The notes: generated by a model from the letters alone, not told the origin. A DNA stretch of 64,000 nucleotides from Nocardioides oleivorans (GCF_004137255.1 NZ_SDWT01000002.1:496001-560000); one strand, 5' to 3'. Shown: positions 36,193 to 46,417, counted from the stretch's first letter. Program-made: numbers and translations.

Positions 36193-37317
36193 TCAGGACT
36201 CCTTGACCGATGGGTCGACGAACGGTGGCTTGACCAGCTGGAAGATCTCGCGGCGACCGCGGACGTCGACGCCGACCTCGGCGTCCTCGTTGACCATCAC
36301 CGGGATCAGCGCGAGGCCGATGCCCTTCCTGAGCGTTGGGGAGAAGGTGCCGGAGGTGATGTCGGCGAGGGGGATGTCCTGGGTGAGCGTGACGCCCATG
36401 CCCGGGCGCGGGATGCCACGGCCCACGGCGACGAGGCCGCGGAGCCGGCGCTTCGGCCCCTCCTCCTTCACCTTCGTCACGGCGTCACGGCCGAAGAACG
36501 CGTCCTTCCGCCAGCCGACCGCCCACGACAGCCCGGCCTCGACCGGGTTGGTGTCGAGGCTGATGTCCTGGCCGTGGAGCGGGTAGCCCATCTCCGTGCG
36601 GAGCGTGTCGCGCGCACCGAGACCGCAAGCGGTGATGCCCCACTCCTCGCCGGCCGACACGAGTGCGTCCCAGAGGTCGCCGGCGGCGTCGTTGGCGACG
36701 ATGAGCTCGTAGCCACGCTCGCCGGTGTAGCCGGTGCGGCACACGACCACGCCGAGGTCTCCCGACGGGTCCGAGGAGCTGGCGAATGGCGCCTCGACGA
36801 AGGACATGTAGCCGTGCCCGGTCGGCAGGCCGACCTTGTCGAGCACCTCGTCGGAGCGGGTGCCCTGCACGGCGAGGACGGCGTAGTCGTCGTGGTGGTC
36901 GACCACCTTCACGCCCGCGGGGGCGACGGCCTGGAGGCGTCGTACGACCTCGGCGGTGTTGGCGGCGTTGGGCACCAGCAGCACGTGCTCGTCGTCGTGC
37001 CAGTAGGCGATCAGGTCGTCGACGATGCCGCCGGTCTCGTCGAGGCAGAGGGTGTACTGCGCCTTGCCGGGCTCGATCTTGGCGAGGTCGTTGGACAGCG
37101 TCGCGTTGACGAAGTCGGCCGCGCCCGGCCCCGACACCATCGCCTTGCCGAGGTGGCTCACGTCGAAGATGCCGACGGACTCGCGCACGGCCGTGTGCTC
37201 CTTGACGACGCCGGTGGGGTACTCCAGCGGCATCGACCAGCCGCCGAACTCGGAGAACTTGGCGCCCAGCGCCTCGTGACGGCTGTGGAGGGGCGACTGC
37301 TTGAGCGATCCGTCCAT
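36193..37317 (-). CDS. gcvT: Glycine cleavage system aminomethyltransferase (T protein)
   Basis: 374 residues. Releases ammonia and passes the methylene group from the lipoyl H protein to tetrahydrofolate. FGGWSMPLEYPTGVVKEH, the catalytic aspartate block FDVSHLGKAMVSG, and GYTGERGYE are typical. TAGGTT 7 bases before the ATG points to a leaderless start. The 35 bases to pepA leave no space for a glycine riboswitch. gcvP and gcvH are not in the window. Confidence 0.94.
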   Translation of the reverse strand: MDGSLKQSPLHSRHEALGAKFSEFGGWSMPLEYPTGVVKEHTAVRESVGIFDVSHLGKAMVSGPGAADFVNATLSNDLAKIEPGKAQYTLCLDETGGIVDDLIAYWHDDEHVLLVPNAANTAEVVRRLQAVAPAGVKVVDHHDDYAVLAVQGTRSDEVLDKVGLPTGHGYMSFVEAPFASSSDPSGDLGVVVCRTGYTGERGYELIVANDAAGDLWDALVSAGEEWGITACGLGARDTLRTEMGYPLHGQDISLDTNPVEAGLSWAVGWRKDAFFGRDAVTKVKEEGPKRRLRGLVAVGRGIPRPGMGVTLTQDIPLADITSGTFSPTLRKGIGLALIPVMVNEDAEVGVDVRGRREIFQLVKPPFVDPSVKES

Positions 37318-37324
37318 GCCGCGA

Positions 37325-37330
37325 AACCTA
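37325..37330 (-). promoter_or_regulatory. -10 element of gcvT (leaderless)
   Basis: TAGGTT on the minus strand, 7 bases before the gcvT ATG. Confidence 0.5.
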
Positions 37331-37348
37331 CCTTCCCGGCGTCTCGCC

Positions 37349-37354
37349 TAACAT
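37349..37354 (+). promoter_or_regulatory. -10 element of pepA (leaderless)
   Basis: TAACAT, 7 bases before GTG 37362. It overlaps the first in-frame ATG (37353), which argues that translation begins at the GTG. The gcvT and pepA promoters face away from each other within 40 bases. Confidence 0.45.
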
Positions 37355-37361
37355 GCCCCGG

Positions 37362-38873
37362 GTGACGACGTACTCCCTGCGCAGCGCCAGCCCCGCCAAG
37401 ACCCGAGCCGACGCCGTGGTGGTGGGAGTGGTCTCCGGCCCGAAGGGGCCGCGGCTCTGCGACGCGGCCGAGGACGTCAGCGCTGCCTACGGCCGCAGGC
37501 TGCGGCCCTTCCTGTCCACCATGGGCATCACCGGCAAGGCGGGCGAGGCGGTCAAGGCGCCGACCCGCGACGAGGTCAACGCGCCGCTGCTGGTCTTCGT
37601 CGGCCTGGGTGACGACCCCACCGACGCGATCGCCGTACGACGCGCGGCGGGCGTCGCGGCGCGCAGCGTGGCCAACGCGGCGTCGGTCGCCCTCGCCCTG
37701 CCGAGCGACTCCCCCGAGCTCATCGCAGCCGTCGTCGAGGGGCACCGGCTCGGCGGCTACACCTTCACCGCCTACAAGTCGAAGAAGGCCGAGACCACCG
37801 AGCCCAACGACGTCGTGGTGCTGAGCCCGATCGCCCGCCGCGCCGAGGCCGGTGCCGCGCTCCAGCGGGCCGAGGTGCTCGCGGAGGCCGTCGCCCGCAC
37901 CCGCGACTGGGTCAACACGCCCCCGAAGGACTGCACTCCCCCGCTGCTGGCAGAGCTGGTGACCGCCGCGCACCAGGAGGTCACCAAGGGCCGCGGCGCC
38001 CCGAAGGTGGCGATCGAGGTCTTCGACCACGTCCAGCTCGAGGAGATGGGCTGCGGCGGCATCCTCAGTGTCGGCAACTCCTCCGTCGCCCCGTCGCGGC
38101 TGGTGAAGCTCACCTGGGCACCGAAGGGCGCCGTCGCGCACCTGGCCCTCGTCGGCAAGGGCGTCACCTTCGACTCCGGCGGCCTCACCATCAAGCCGTC
38201 GTCGAGCATGCTGAACATGAAGGGCGACATGGCCGGCGCGGCCACGGTCGTCAACGTCACGCTCGCCATCGCCCAGCTCGGTCTGCCGATCAAGGTCACC
38301 GCGTTCGCGCCGATGGCGGAGAACATGGTCTCCGGCACCTCGACCCGCCCCGGCGACGTCATCACGATGCACAGCGGCACCACCGTCGAGATCGCCAACA
38401 CCGACGCCGAGGGCCGGATGCTGCTCGGCGACGCGATGTCGCTGGCCGTGGCCGAGCAGCCCGACGTCCTCGTCGACATCGCCACGCTCACCGGTCACAT
38501 GCAGCTCGCGCTCGGCGACAAGGTCGGCGCCGTGATGGGCACCGACGACCAGGTCCCGGCAGTCCTCGCGGCAGGCGTCGCCGCCGGCGAGCAGCACTGG
38601 CGGATGCCGATGCCCGAGGAGATGAGGGAGCGGATCACCAGCTCCAAGGTGGCCGACCTGCTCCAGCACGACTGGGTGCGCTGGGGCGGCGGGCTCTACG
38701 CCTCGGCCTTCCTGCGCGAGTTCAGCGGCGGCCTGCCGTGGGCGCACCTCGACATCGCCGGCAACGAGATGAACACCGGCGCGCCCTACGGCCACGTCCC
38801 CTCGGGTGCGACCGGCTTCGGCGTCACCACGCTGGTCGAGCTCGCACGCTCGCTCTCCGCGACCGCTGGTTGA
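37362..38873 (+). CDS. pepA: Leucyl (cytosol) aminopeptidase, M17 family
   Basis: 503 residues from GTG 37362 (or 506 from ATG 37353; see the -10 box). Two-metal hexameric exopeptidase. Metal and catalytic residues are seen in VGKGVTFDSGGL, MKGDMAGAA and the signature NTDAEGRMLL. The N-terminal macro-like domain spans about 1-165. The last codons lie inside an intergenic repeat that crosses the stop. Mycobacterial pepB lies in the same gene neighbourhood, next to gcvT. Confidence 0.94.
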   Translation: MTTYSLRSASPAKTRADAVVVGVVSGPKGPRLCDAAEDVSAAYGRRLRPFLSTMGITGKAGEAVKAPTRDEVNAPLLVFVGLGDDPTDAIAVRRAAGVAARSVANAASVALALPSDSPELIAAVVEGHRLGGYTFTAYKSKKAETTEPNDVVVLSPIARRAEAGAALQRAEVLAEAVARTRDWVNTPPKDCTPPLLAELVTAAHQEVTKGRGAPKVAIEVFDHVQLEEMGCGGILSVGNSSVAPSRLVKLTWAPKGAVAHLALVGKGVTFDSGGLTIKPSSSMLNMKGDMAGAATVVNVTLAIAQLGLPIKVTAFAPMAENMVSGTSTRPGDVITMHSGTTVEIANTDAEGRMLLGDAMSLAVAEQPDVLVDIATLTGHMQLALGDKVGAVMGTDDQVPAVLAAGVAAGEQHWRMPMPEEMRERITSSKVADLLQHDWVRWGGGLYASAFLREFSGGLPWAHLDIAGNEMNTGAPYGHVPSGATGFGVTTLVELARSLSATAG

Positions 38874-38906
38874 TCAGCGAGCGCCGGCGAGCGTGTCGAA
38901 GCCCTA
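38863..38906. repeat. Nocardioides-type intergenic repeat overlapping the pepA stop
   Basis: GGTTGATCAGCGAGCGCC, then GGCGAGCGTGTCGAAGCCC. The inner GGCGCTCGC/GCGAGCGCC-like arms and the tail GTCGAAGCCC resemble a dispersed palindromic repeat I know from Nocardioides genomes. The second copy with the same CTCGAAGCCC tail is at 42737-42786. Confidence 0.55.
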
Positions 38907-39263
38907 GATCCCGCCCGCCTTCTTGCGCCGGTTGTAGTCGCGCATCCGCTGCGGGACGCCGACCACCGCGGCGTCGTAGGACGGCACGCGGTGGTGGTTG
39001 GCGAACTCGTGGGCCCACTTCACGCTCGGCACCCGGCGTCGCGTCCACTCGCCGTCGTGGGCGACCAGCAGGAGCGTCACGTCACTGACCGCGGTGCGCG
39101 GCTCGACGAACCCCTCGACCCCTTGCCTGGTGGTCACGAAGGTCTCCAGGTGGCGTACGTCCTCGCCGTCCGCGGCGCGCACGCGCGTCGATCCGGTGCG
39201 CTCCGCGTTGCGTGCCGGACGGCTGGTGCGCCCACTGCGCCGGAATCGATCGAACAAGCCCAT
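38904..39263 (-). CDS. Conserved actinobacterial hypothetical protein
   Basis: 119 residues starting MGLFDRFRRSGRT; ATG 39263 chosen for the typical start and CAGAAT 7 bases upstream. Basic N-terminus, then VTLLLVAHDGEWTRRRVPS and a Lys/Arg-rich tail QRMRDYNRRKKAGGI. No TM or signal. I recall such a protein beside lpd in relatives; the function is unknown. Confidence 0.72.
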   Translation of the reverse strand: MGLFDRFRRSGRTSRPARNAERTGSTRVRAADGEDVRHLETFVTTRQGVEGFVEPRTAVSDVTLLLVAHDGEWTRRRVPSVKWAHEFANHHRVPSYDAAVVGVPQRMRDYNRRKKAGGI

Positions 39264-39409
39264 GCGGTCCATTCTGCCGGGGTCCACCCCACGATGCCCC
39301 GCACTCCGCGAATCTGGTGTGGTCCGACCCGGTGTGGACAGCCTCGTGAAGAGTGCAAAGATGGATCCGCCCAAGTGACGATCAGCTGGCGACGTGGTGG
39401 AGGAAATCT

Positions 39410-40786
39410 GTGGCGGACGGTGAGTACGACGTACTCGTCCTCGGGGCTGGTTCTGGCGGCTACGCCTGCGCCCTGCGAGCAGCCCAGCTCGGGCTGAGGG
39501 TCGGACTGGTCGAGAAGGGCAACCTCGGCGGCACCTGCCTCCACGTCGGCTGCATCCCGACCAAGGCGCTCCTGCACGCCGCGGAGGTCGCCGACTCGGC
39601 GCGGGAGGCCTCGCAGTTCGGCGTCAGCGCCACCCTCGACGGCATCGACATGGCCGGCGTCAACGCCTACAAGGACAAGGTCGTCGACCGGCTCTTCAAG
39701 GGCCTCACCGGGCTGATCAAGTCGCGTGGCATCGACGTCATCCAGGGAACCGGCACGCTGACCGGTCCCCGCGAGGTCACCGTCGACGGCACCGCCTACA
39801 CCGGCAGGGCCGTCGTCCTGGCCTCCGGGTCCTACAGCAGGAGCCTGCCCGGCCTCGAGGTCGACGGCGAGCGGGTGCTCACCTCCGAGCACGCCCTGCG
39901 ACTCGACCGCGTCCCCGCGTCGGCCATCGTGCTCGGCGGCGGCGTCATCGGCTGCGAGTTCGCCAGCGTCTGGAAGTCGTTCGGCTCCGACGTCACGATC
40001 ATCGAGGCACTGCCCCGGCTCGTCGCGGTCGAGGACGAGGCGTCGTCGAAGGCCCTCGAGCGCGCCTTCCGCAAGCGGAAGATCACCTTCCTCACCGGCA
40101 CCCCCTTCCAGAGCGTCAAGCACACCGACACCGGGGTCGCCGTCACGGTCGAGGGAGGCGACGTCATCGAGGCCGAGGTGCTCCTCGTCGCCGTCGGCCG
40201 CGGCCCGTCCACCGACGGCCTCGGCTACGCCGAGCAGGGCATCGCGATGGAGCGTGGCTTCGTGCTCGCCGACGAGCGCTGCCGTACCAACGTCGAGGGC
40301 GTGTACGCCGTCGGCGACATCGTCCCCGGCCTCCAGCTGGCCCACCGCGGCTTCCAGCAGGGCATCTTCGTGGCCGAGGAGATCGCCGGCCTCGACCCCC
40401 GCCCGGTCGACGAGGCGGGCATCCCGCGAGTGACGTACTCCCACCCCGAGATCGCCTCCGTCGGCCTGGACGAGGCGACGGCACGCGAGCGGCACGGCGA
40501 CGCCGTCACCACGGTGACCTACGACCTCGGCGGCAACGGCAAGAGCCAGATCCTGCAGACGCAGGGCTTCGTCAAGCTCGTCGGCCTGGTCGGCGGCCCG
40601 GTGCTCGGCGTCCACATGGTGGGCGATCGGGTCGGTGAGCTCATCGGCGAGGCGCAGCTGATCTACAACTGGGAGGCACACGCCGACGACGTCGCGCCGC
40701 TCGTGCACGCCCACCCCACCCAGAACGAGGCGCTCGGCGAGGCCCACCTGGCCCTCGCCGGCAAGCCGCTCCACGCACACTCCTGA
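39410..40786 (+). CDS. lpdA: Dihydrolipoyl dehydrogenase
   Basis: 458 residues. FAD enzyme (E3) that reoxidises dihydrolipoamide of 2-oxoacid dehydrogenases and the glycine cleavage H protein. FAD motif [10 protein letters not shown], redox disulfide [14 protein letters not shown] motif [10 protein letters not shown] and the active-site HAHPTQNEA are complete. GTG start at 39410 has GGAGGAAA 4 bases upstream. Followed by sucB after 50 bases. Confidence 0.95.
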   Translation: MADGEYDVLVLGAGSGGYACALRAAQLGLRVGLVEKGNLGGTCLHVGCIPTKALLHAAEVADSAREASQFGVSATLDGIDMAGVNAYKDKVVDRLFKGLTGLIKSRGIDVIQGTGTLTGPREVTVDGTAYTGRAVVLASGSYSRSLPGLEVDGERVLTSEHALRLDRVPASAIVLGGGVIGCEFASVWKSFGSDVTIIEALPRLVAVEDEASSKALERAFRKRKITFLTGTPFQSVKHTDTGVAVTVEGGDVIEAEVLLVAVGRGPSTDGLGYAEQGIAMERGFVLADERCRTNVEGVYAVGDIVPGLQLAHRGFQQGIFVAEEIAGLDPRPVDEAGIPRVTYSHPEIASVGLDEATARERHGDAVTTVTYDLGGNGKSQILQTQGFVKLVGLVGGPVLGVHMVGDRVGELIGEAQLIYNWEAHADDVAPLVHAHPTQNEALGEAHLALAGKPLHAHS

Positions 40787-40836
40787 TCCACACCGCCCTG
40801 AAGCACCACCCACACCCCGCGAGCGAAGGAACCACA

Positions 40837-42735
40837 TTGGCCTCCGAAGTCACCCTCCCCGCACTCGGCGAGTCCGTCACCGAGGGCACCGTCACCCGCT
40901 GGCTCAAGCAGGTCGGTGACACGGTCGCCGTCGACGAGCCGCTGCTGGAGGTCTCCACCGACAAGGTCGACACCGAGATCCCCTCCCCCGTCGCCGGCAC
41001 GCTGCTGGAGATCAAGGCCAACGAGGACGACACCGTCGAGGTCGGAGCGGTCCTGGCCGTGGTCGGCGAGGAGGGCGAGTCGTCCGGTGACGCGTCCGGC
41101 TCCGCCGAGCCCGAGGCGCAGCCGGCCGACGAGCAGGAGTCGGAGAAGAAGGCCGAGCAGGAGGAGCAGGTCGCCGAGGAGACCGGCGAGCTCCCCGCCG
41201 GCGACGAGACCCCCGAGTCCGAGAAGGACGACGCACCCGCCCAGTCCGAGCCCGCCGCCGAGCAGGCCGCGTCCTCCGGTGGTGGCGGCGGCGGTGGCGC
41301 CGGTACGCCGGTCACGCTGCCCGCGCTGGGCGAGTCCGTCACCGAGGGCACCGTCACCCGCTGGCTCAAGCAGGTCGGTGACGAGGTCGCCGTCGACGAG
41401 CCGCTGCTGGAGGTGTCCACCGACAAGGTCGACACCGAGATCCCCTCCCCCGTCGCCGGCACGCTGCTGGAGATCAAGGCGGCCGAGGACGAGACCGTCG
41501 AGGTCGGCGCCGAGCTCGCGATCATCGGGTCCGGCGACGCCGGCGGCGAGCCGCAGTCGGCCGAGGCGCAGCCCAAGGACGAGGCCAACGCGGAGAAGAA
41601 GGCCGAGCAGGAGGAGCAGATCGTCGAGGAGACCGGCGAGCTCCCCGCCGGCGACGAGACCCCCGAGGCCGAGAAGCAGTCCGAGCCCGCGGCCCAGCCG
41701 GCGGCGCAGGAGGCTCCCGCCCAGCAGGCCCCGGCCCAGGAGGCCCCGCAGCAGGAGGCGCCCGCTGCCCCCGCAGCAGCCAACGAGGGTGGCCGCGACC
41801 AGACGGCGTACGTCACCCCGCTGGTGCGCAAGATGGCCGACCAGAACAACGTCGACCTCTCGCAGGTCCAGGGCACCGGCGTCGGTGGCCGCATCCGCAA
41901 GCAGGACGTCCTCGACGCCGCCGCTGCCGCTCAGAAGGCTGCGGCTCCCGCTGCCGCACCGGCTGCTCCCGCCGCCGCTGCTCCGGCCGCTGCCGCCCCG
42001 GCCGCCACCGCGTCCCCGTCGCCGCTGCGCGGCACGGTCGAGCCGCTCTCGCGCCTGCGCAAGGTCATCGCCTCGCGCATGACCGAGTCGCTCCACGAGG
42101 CCGCCCAGCTGACGCAGGTCATGGAGGTCGACGTCACCTCCATCGCCCGCCTCCGCGAGTCGGCCAAGGCCGACTTCCTGGCCCGCGAGGGCGTGAAGCT
42201 GACCTACCTGCCGTTCTTCGCCAAGGCGGCGATCGACGCGCTCAAGGTCCACCCCAAGCTCAACGCCACGATCGACGCCGAGAAGGGCGAGGTGACCTAC
42301 TTCGACCGCGAGAACATCGCGTTCGCCGTGGACACCGAGAAGGGCCTGCTCACGCCGGTCGTCAAGGAGGCCGGCGACCTCTCGATCGCCGGGCTCGCCA
42401 AGAAGATCGCCGACATCGCCGAGCGCACCCGCACCAACAAGGTGACGCCCGACGAGCTCTCCGGTGGCACCTTCACGATCACCAACCTGGGCAGCTTCGG
42501 GGCGCTCTTCGACACCCCGATCATCAACAAGCCCCAGGTCGCGATCCTCGGCCCCGGTGCCGTGGTGAAGCGCCCCGTGGTGATCGACGACGCCAACCTC
42601 GGCGAGACCATCGCGGTGCGCCACATGGTCTACCTGTCGCTGACCTACGACCACCGCCTGGTCGACGGCGCCGACGCCGGTCGCTTCCTCCAGGAGGTCA
42701 AGAAGCGCCTCGAGGCCGGCCAGTTCGAGGTCTGA
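40837..42735 (+). CDS. sucB: Dihydrolipoamide succinyl/acyl-transferase E2 with two lipoyl domains
   Basis: 632 residues; TTG start with AAGGA 7 bases upstream. Two lipoyl domains (about 1-78 and 160-235) carry the lipoyl-lysine in STDKVDTE, each followed by an acidic linker with the same AEQEEQ ... [11 protein letters not shown] block. Then a peripheral subunit-binding domain ([16 protein letters not shown], about 325-360), an Ala/Pro linker and the catalytic trimer domain ending [12 protein letters not shown] with the active-site histidine. Likely serves 2-oxoglutarate and/or pyruvate dehydrogenase; the E1 genes are elsewhere. LipB and LipA, needed to lipoylate it, lie 5-10 kb on. Confidence 0.94.
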   Translation: MASEVTLPALGESVTEGTVTRWLKQVGDTVAVDEPLLEVSTDKVDTEIPSPVAGTLLEIKANEDDTVEVGAVLAVVGEEGESSGDASGSAEPEAQPADEQESEKKAEQEEQVAEETGELPAGDETPESEKDDAPAQSEPAAEQAASSGGGGGGGAGTPVTLPALGESVTEGTVTRWLKQVGDEVAVDEPLLEVSTDKVDTEIPSPVAGTLLEIKAAEDETVEVGAELAIIGSGDAGGEPQSAEAQPKDEANAEKKAEQEEQIVEETGELPAGDETPEAEKQSEPAAQPAAQEAPAQQAPAQEAPQQEAPAAPAAANEGGRDQTAYVTPLVRKMADQNNVDLSQVQGTGVGGRIRKQDVLDAAAAAQKAAAPAAAPAAPAAAAPAAAAPAATASPSPLRGTVEPLSRLRKVIASRMTESLHEAAQLTQVMEVDVTSIARLRESAKADFLAREGVKLTYLPFFAKAAIDALKVHPKLNATIDAEKGEVTYFDRENIAFAVDTEKGLLTPVVKEAGDLSIAGLAKKIADIAERTRTNKVTPDELSGGTFTITNLGSFGALFDTPIINKPQVAILGPGAVVKRPVVIDDANLGETIAVRHMVYLSLTYDHRLVDGADAGRFLQEVKKRLEAGQFEV

Positions 42736-42736
42736 G

Positions 42737-42786
42737 GATCGGCGTCTCGCGAGCTTGCGAGTGAGGCGCCGATCGTCTCGAAGCCC
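42737..42786. repeat. Intergenic palindromic repeat after sucB
   Basis: GATCGGCG at 42737-42744 pairs with CGCCGATC at 42767-42774, and inside CTCGC/GCGAG make a second hairpin; the copy ends in CTCGAAGCCC, like the element after pepA. It lies 2 bases after the sucB stop. Confidence 0.5.
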
Positions 42787-42802
42787 ACTTGATTGGCACA
42801 TC

Positions 42803-42844
42803 CGTCGTACGACCCCGCACCCGTCGGTGCGGGGTCGTACGACG
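42803..42844. terminator. 18-base perfect-stem hairpin
   Basis: 42803-42820 and 42827-42844 are exact inverted repeats around a CCGTCG loop (arms begin CGTCGTACGACCCC). Expected to end sucB transcription before the ABC exporter gene; no T-run. Confidence 0.85.
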
Positions 42845-42907
42845 TTCGGCTCAACGTCGAAAAATCGGGCGCGGACTGTCGGTGCGAGCGCCTAGCCTGA
42901 AGGCACC

Positions 42908-45900
42908 GTGACGATCACCGAGACCTCCCGCTCCACGGACGCCACCACCCCGGCGTCGGAGCTCCCCGCAGACCGCCAGCCCGTCGACTGGCGGCGAGTG
43001 CGCCGTCCCCTGACCGTGGTCTGCCTGACCATGCTGCTGGTGGGGGCGATCGCCTCCTCCCTCGGCAGCGTCGTCGCCGGCCGGCTCGCCGACTCCCCCA
43101 CCTCGATGCTCGTCACGGTCCTCGCGCTGTGCGTGGTCGGCGGCGCGTTCGTCGACACCGCCGCGCGCACCATCTGGGGCGTCGTGGTCGACCGGGCCGA
43201 GGGCCGGCTGCGCGCCGACCTGATCGACGCCGCCATGGCCCAGCCGCTCTCCGAGCTCTCCGAGCAGGCCGTCGGCGAGGTGCTCGACCGCATCGACGAC
43301 GACACCTGGGAGGTCGGCCAGCTGATGCGCTGGGGCGTGTGGATGGCCATCCGCACGGTCCTCTCCGCAGGGCCGCTCTGGATCGTCGCCAGCATCACGT
43401 GGTGGCCGGCCACGTTCCTGTTCCCGCTGTGCGGCGTGGTCGTGTGGCTCACCATCCGCCGGCTGCTGCCCCTCATCGCCGAGCGCAAGGTGCTCGAGGA
43501 GGCCGCGTGGACCGACCACGCCGCCTCGACCGAGGAGGGCATCGCCGCGCGCGACGACGTCCGCACCTCGCTCGGCCAGCCCCACGTCCTGCGGCGCAAC
43601 GCCGAGCTCGCCGCCGAGATCCACCGTCGGCTGCGCCGCGTGCTCGCGGTCGAGGTCAGCGTCACCCGCCGCAGCGGCGGCCTGCTCCACGGCGTGCTCG
43701 CGGCCACCGGTCTCGTCGGTGTCGCCCTCGTGGCGCACGGCGACATGTCGACGGCGCGGCTGGTCACCCTGTTCCTGGTCACCACGATGTTCGTGGGCCA
43801 GGTCGACATGATGGCCCGCCACCTCCCCGACCTCCAGGAGGGCATGGGCGCCGTGCTGCGCCTGCGCGGGATGCTCGCGGTCCCGGCCGAGCCGGTGGGC
43901 GGGCTGCCGCTGCCCCACGACCCGCTCGACGTCGAGCTGCGGGGGCTGTCGTTCTCCTACGGCACCGGCAGCTTCGCCCTGCGCGACATCGACCTGACCG
44001 TCCCGGCCGGGCACACCTGCGCCCTCGTCGGGCGCACGGGCTCGGGCAAGTCCACCCTCGCCTCGTTCCTCTCCCGTGCGGTCGAGCCGCCACGCGGCAC
44101 CGTCTTCCTCGGTGGCACCGACGTCCGTGACCTCGACCTCCAGCTCCTGCGCTCGGCCGTCGGCGTGGTCACCCAGCGCACCGAGATCCTCGCCGGCACG
44201 CTCGTCGACAACATCACCTTGTTCGGCGACGCCCCGCGCGAGTCCGTGGTCGCGGCCGTGGAGGAGCTCGGCCTCACCGAGTGGGTCACCGGGCTTCCCG
44301 AGGGCCTCGAGACGCTGCTGGGTCCCGGCGGCACCAGCCTGTCCGCCGGCGAGGAGCAGCTCGTCGCCTTCGCGCGGCTGCTCGTGCGCGACGTCAGCGT
44401 GGTCGTGCTCGACGAGGCCACTGCCCGGATGGACCCGGTCACCGAGGCGCGCGTCGTGCGCGCTGCCGACCGGCTGATCAGCGGTCGCACGGGCATCCTG
44501 GTCGCGCACCGCCTCTCCACCACCGAGCGGGCCGAGCAGGTCGCGGTGCTCGAGTCCGGCCGCGTCGTCCAGCAGGGCCCGCGCGCCCGCCTGGCGGCTG
44601 CCGACGGCCCGTTCCGCGACCTCCTCGACGCCGCCGCCCACGAGGTGGTGATCGAGGAGCACCACCACGACGACGCCTCGATCGGCTCCGTGCGCCGCAG
44701 CACGACCCCGCCCGAGCCGCCCCGCGTCGAGCCCCCGCTCGGCCTGATGCGGCAGGTATGGCACTGCATCCGGCTCAAGCCCGAGTGGGGACTCCTGGGC
44801 GCCATGCTCTTCCTCGTCGCCTCGATCACGGGTGCCTACGGCGCGGTCACGGGCTTCGTGTGGGGCCACGTCGTCACCTCGCTCCAGGACGGCCACACCC
44901 CCGGCCTGCTGCTGGTCGCGCTCGTCGCCTCGCTGATGGTCGGCCCGCTGCTGCTGTCGCAGGCCTTCTGGACCTACCCCCACTGGTGGGTCGAGATCCG
45001 GATGCGCGTGCGCGCCGCCGTCCTCGCCGGCCAGACCGACCAGCGCCGCCTGGTCCGTACGCCGCCGGGCGAGGTCGTGGCCCGCGCCATGGACGCCGAC
45101 CGGATCGCCCGCTACACCGACCGGTGGGTCGACTTCGTCAACGGCCTCTTCGTCGCCGTCCTCACCGCGCTCATCGCCGGCACCTGGCTCGCCGGCGCGA
45201 TCCTGCTCGCCGTGATGGTCGCCTCCGCCCTCGCCTCCTCGCTCGGGCGCCCGGTCGCCGGACGGTCGGCGGCTGCGGCGTCCACCGCCCGCGCCGGCTT
45301 CGGCCAGGCGCTCGTGTCGACGCTCGAGTCGATCCGCACGGTCAAGCTGGCCGCCGCCACCCCGCACCTGCACCGCCACCTCCGCGAGGTCGACGGCGGT
45401 CGGGTGGACGCGGCCGTCCGCGAGCACCGCGTCCAGTCCCTGCTCGACGGCGTCCCCGTCGTGATGGTGCAGTGCGGTGTCGTCGCCGCCTGGGCCGGCC
45501 TGCTGTCCGGGCGCTGGGAGCTCGCCACGGCGCTGCTCGTCGCCAACGCCGTCAGCGGCTTCGACTGGTTCGGCCGGGTCGCCGGGGCCGTCGTGACCGA
45601 GGCGCCCGGCACCCGGGCGTGGATGCACGCCACCAGCGCGCTCGCCGGTGGCGGCGACCTGATGGTGCTCCCGGGCGGGATGGACCTCTCCGCCGGCACC
45701 GCCACGGCACCCGCCGCGACCCCGCGCGAGCCGCTGCAGACGCTGACCCTGCGCGACCTGTCCGCGGTCCACGACGACGGCACGCTCGGGGTGCAGGACG
45801 TCGACCTCGAGATCCGCGCCGGCGAGCTCGTGCTGCTGCTGGGCCAGGTCGGCTCCGGCAAGTCCAGCCTGCTCGGCGCACTCGCCGGACTGGTGAGCAG

Positions 45901-46417
45901 CACCGGCGAGATCGTCTGGAACGACCGCGTCGTCGATGACCCGCAGACCACGCTCCGGCCGGCCCGCGTCGCGCACGTCGCTCAGGTGCCGCGCGTCCTG
46001 TCCGGCACGTTCACCGGAAACGTCGGCCTCGACCACGCCCAGCGCGACATCATGCCGGCCATCGAGGCGGCCCGGATGGGGCGCGACGTGTCGGAGGCGG
46101 GTGGCCCCGACTCGCTCGTCGGCCACCGCGGCGTCCGCCTCTCGGGTGGGCAGGTGCAGCGGCTCGCGCTCGCGCGGGCCCTCGCCAGCGACGCCGACGT
46201 GCTGCTCGCCGACGACGTCTCCTCGGCACTGGACGCCGCGACCGAGATCGAGCTGTGGCGGGCACTGCGCGAGCGCGGGGCGACCGTCATCGGTGCGACC
46301 AGCAAGGCCGCCGCCCTGGCGCAGGCCGACCGCGTCGTCGTCCTCGACGCCGGCCGCGTGGTGGAGCACGGACCCTGGCGCGAGCTCGCCGCGCGCTGGG
46401 CCCACCTCGCGGGCTGA
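42908..46417 (+). CDS. Single-chain ABC exporter with one degenerate ATP site
   Basis: 1169 residues, GTG start with AAGG 4 bases upstream. TMD1 about 30-320, NBD1 with GRTGSGKST near 376, signature LSAGE near 478 and Walker B VVVLDEATARMD; TMD2 about 615-860; NBD2 with GQVGSGKSS near 979, signature LSGGQ and Walker B VLLADDVSSALD. So NBD1 has a bad signature but a good Walker B, and NBD2 a good signature but Asp for the catalytic Glu. This is the asymmetric pattern of heterodimeric exporters. Substrate unknown (lipid, drug or peptide). Confidence 0.88.
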   Translation: MTITETSRSTDATTPASELPADRQPVDWRRVRRPLTVVCLTMLLVGAIASSLGSVVAGRLADSPTSMLVTVLALCVVGGAFVDTAARTIWGVVVDRAEGRLRADLIDAAMAQPLSELSEQAVGEVLDRIDDDTWEVGQLMRWGVWMAIRTVLSAGPLWIVASITWWPATFLFPLCGVVVWLTIRRLLPLIAERKVLEEAAWTDHAASTEEGIAARDDVRTSLGQPHVLRRNAELAAEIHRRLRRVLAVEVSVTRRSGGLLHGVLAATGLVGVALVAHGDMSTARLVTLFLVTTMFVGQVDMMARHLPDLQEGMGAVLRLRGMLAVPAEPVGGLPLPHDPLDVELRGLSFSYGTGSFALRDIDLTVPAGHTCALVGRTGSGKSTLASFLSRAVEPPRGTVFLGGTDVRDLDLQLLRSAVGVVTQRTEILAGTLVDNITLFGDAPRESVVAAVEELGLTEWVTGLPEGLETLLGPGGTSLSAGEEQLVAFARLLVRDVSVVVLDEATARMDPVTEARVVRAADRLISGRTGILVAHRLSTTERAEQVAVLESGRVVQQGPRARLAAADGPFRDLLDAAAHEVVIEEHHHDDASIGSVRRSTTPPEPPRVEPPLGLMRQVWHCIRLKPEWGLLGAMLFLVASITGAYGAVTGFVWGHVVTSLQDGHTPGLLLVALVASLMVGPLLLSQAFWTYPHWWVEIRMRVRAAVLAGQTDQRRLVRTPPGEVVARAMDADRIARYTDRWVDFVNGLFVAVLTALIAGTWLAGAILLAVMVASALASSLGRPVAGRSAAAASTARAGFGQALVSTLESIRTVKLAAATPHLHRHLREVDGGRVDAAVREHRVQSLLDGVPVVMVQCGVVAAWAGLLSGRWELATALLVANAVSGFDWFGRVAGAVVTEAPGTRAWMHATSALAGGGDLMVLPGGMDLSAGTATAPAATPREPLQTLTLRDLSAVHDDGTLGVQDVDLEIRAGELVLLLGQVGSGKSSLLGALAGLVSSTGEIVWNDRVVDDPQTTLRPARVAHVAQVPRVLSGTFTGNVGLDHAQRDIMPAIEAARMGRDVSEAGGPDSLVGHRGVRLSGGQVQRLALARALASDADVLLADDVSSALDAATEIELWRALRERGATVIGATSKAAALAQADRVVVLDAGRVVEHGPWRELAARWAHLAG

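Noticed and set aside
37318..37361. Glycine riboswitch before gcvT
   Set aside because: Only about 44 bases to the divergent pepA start; no aptamer fits.
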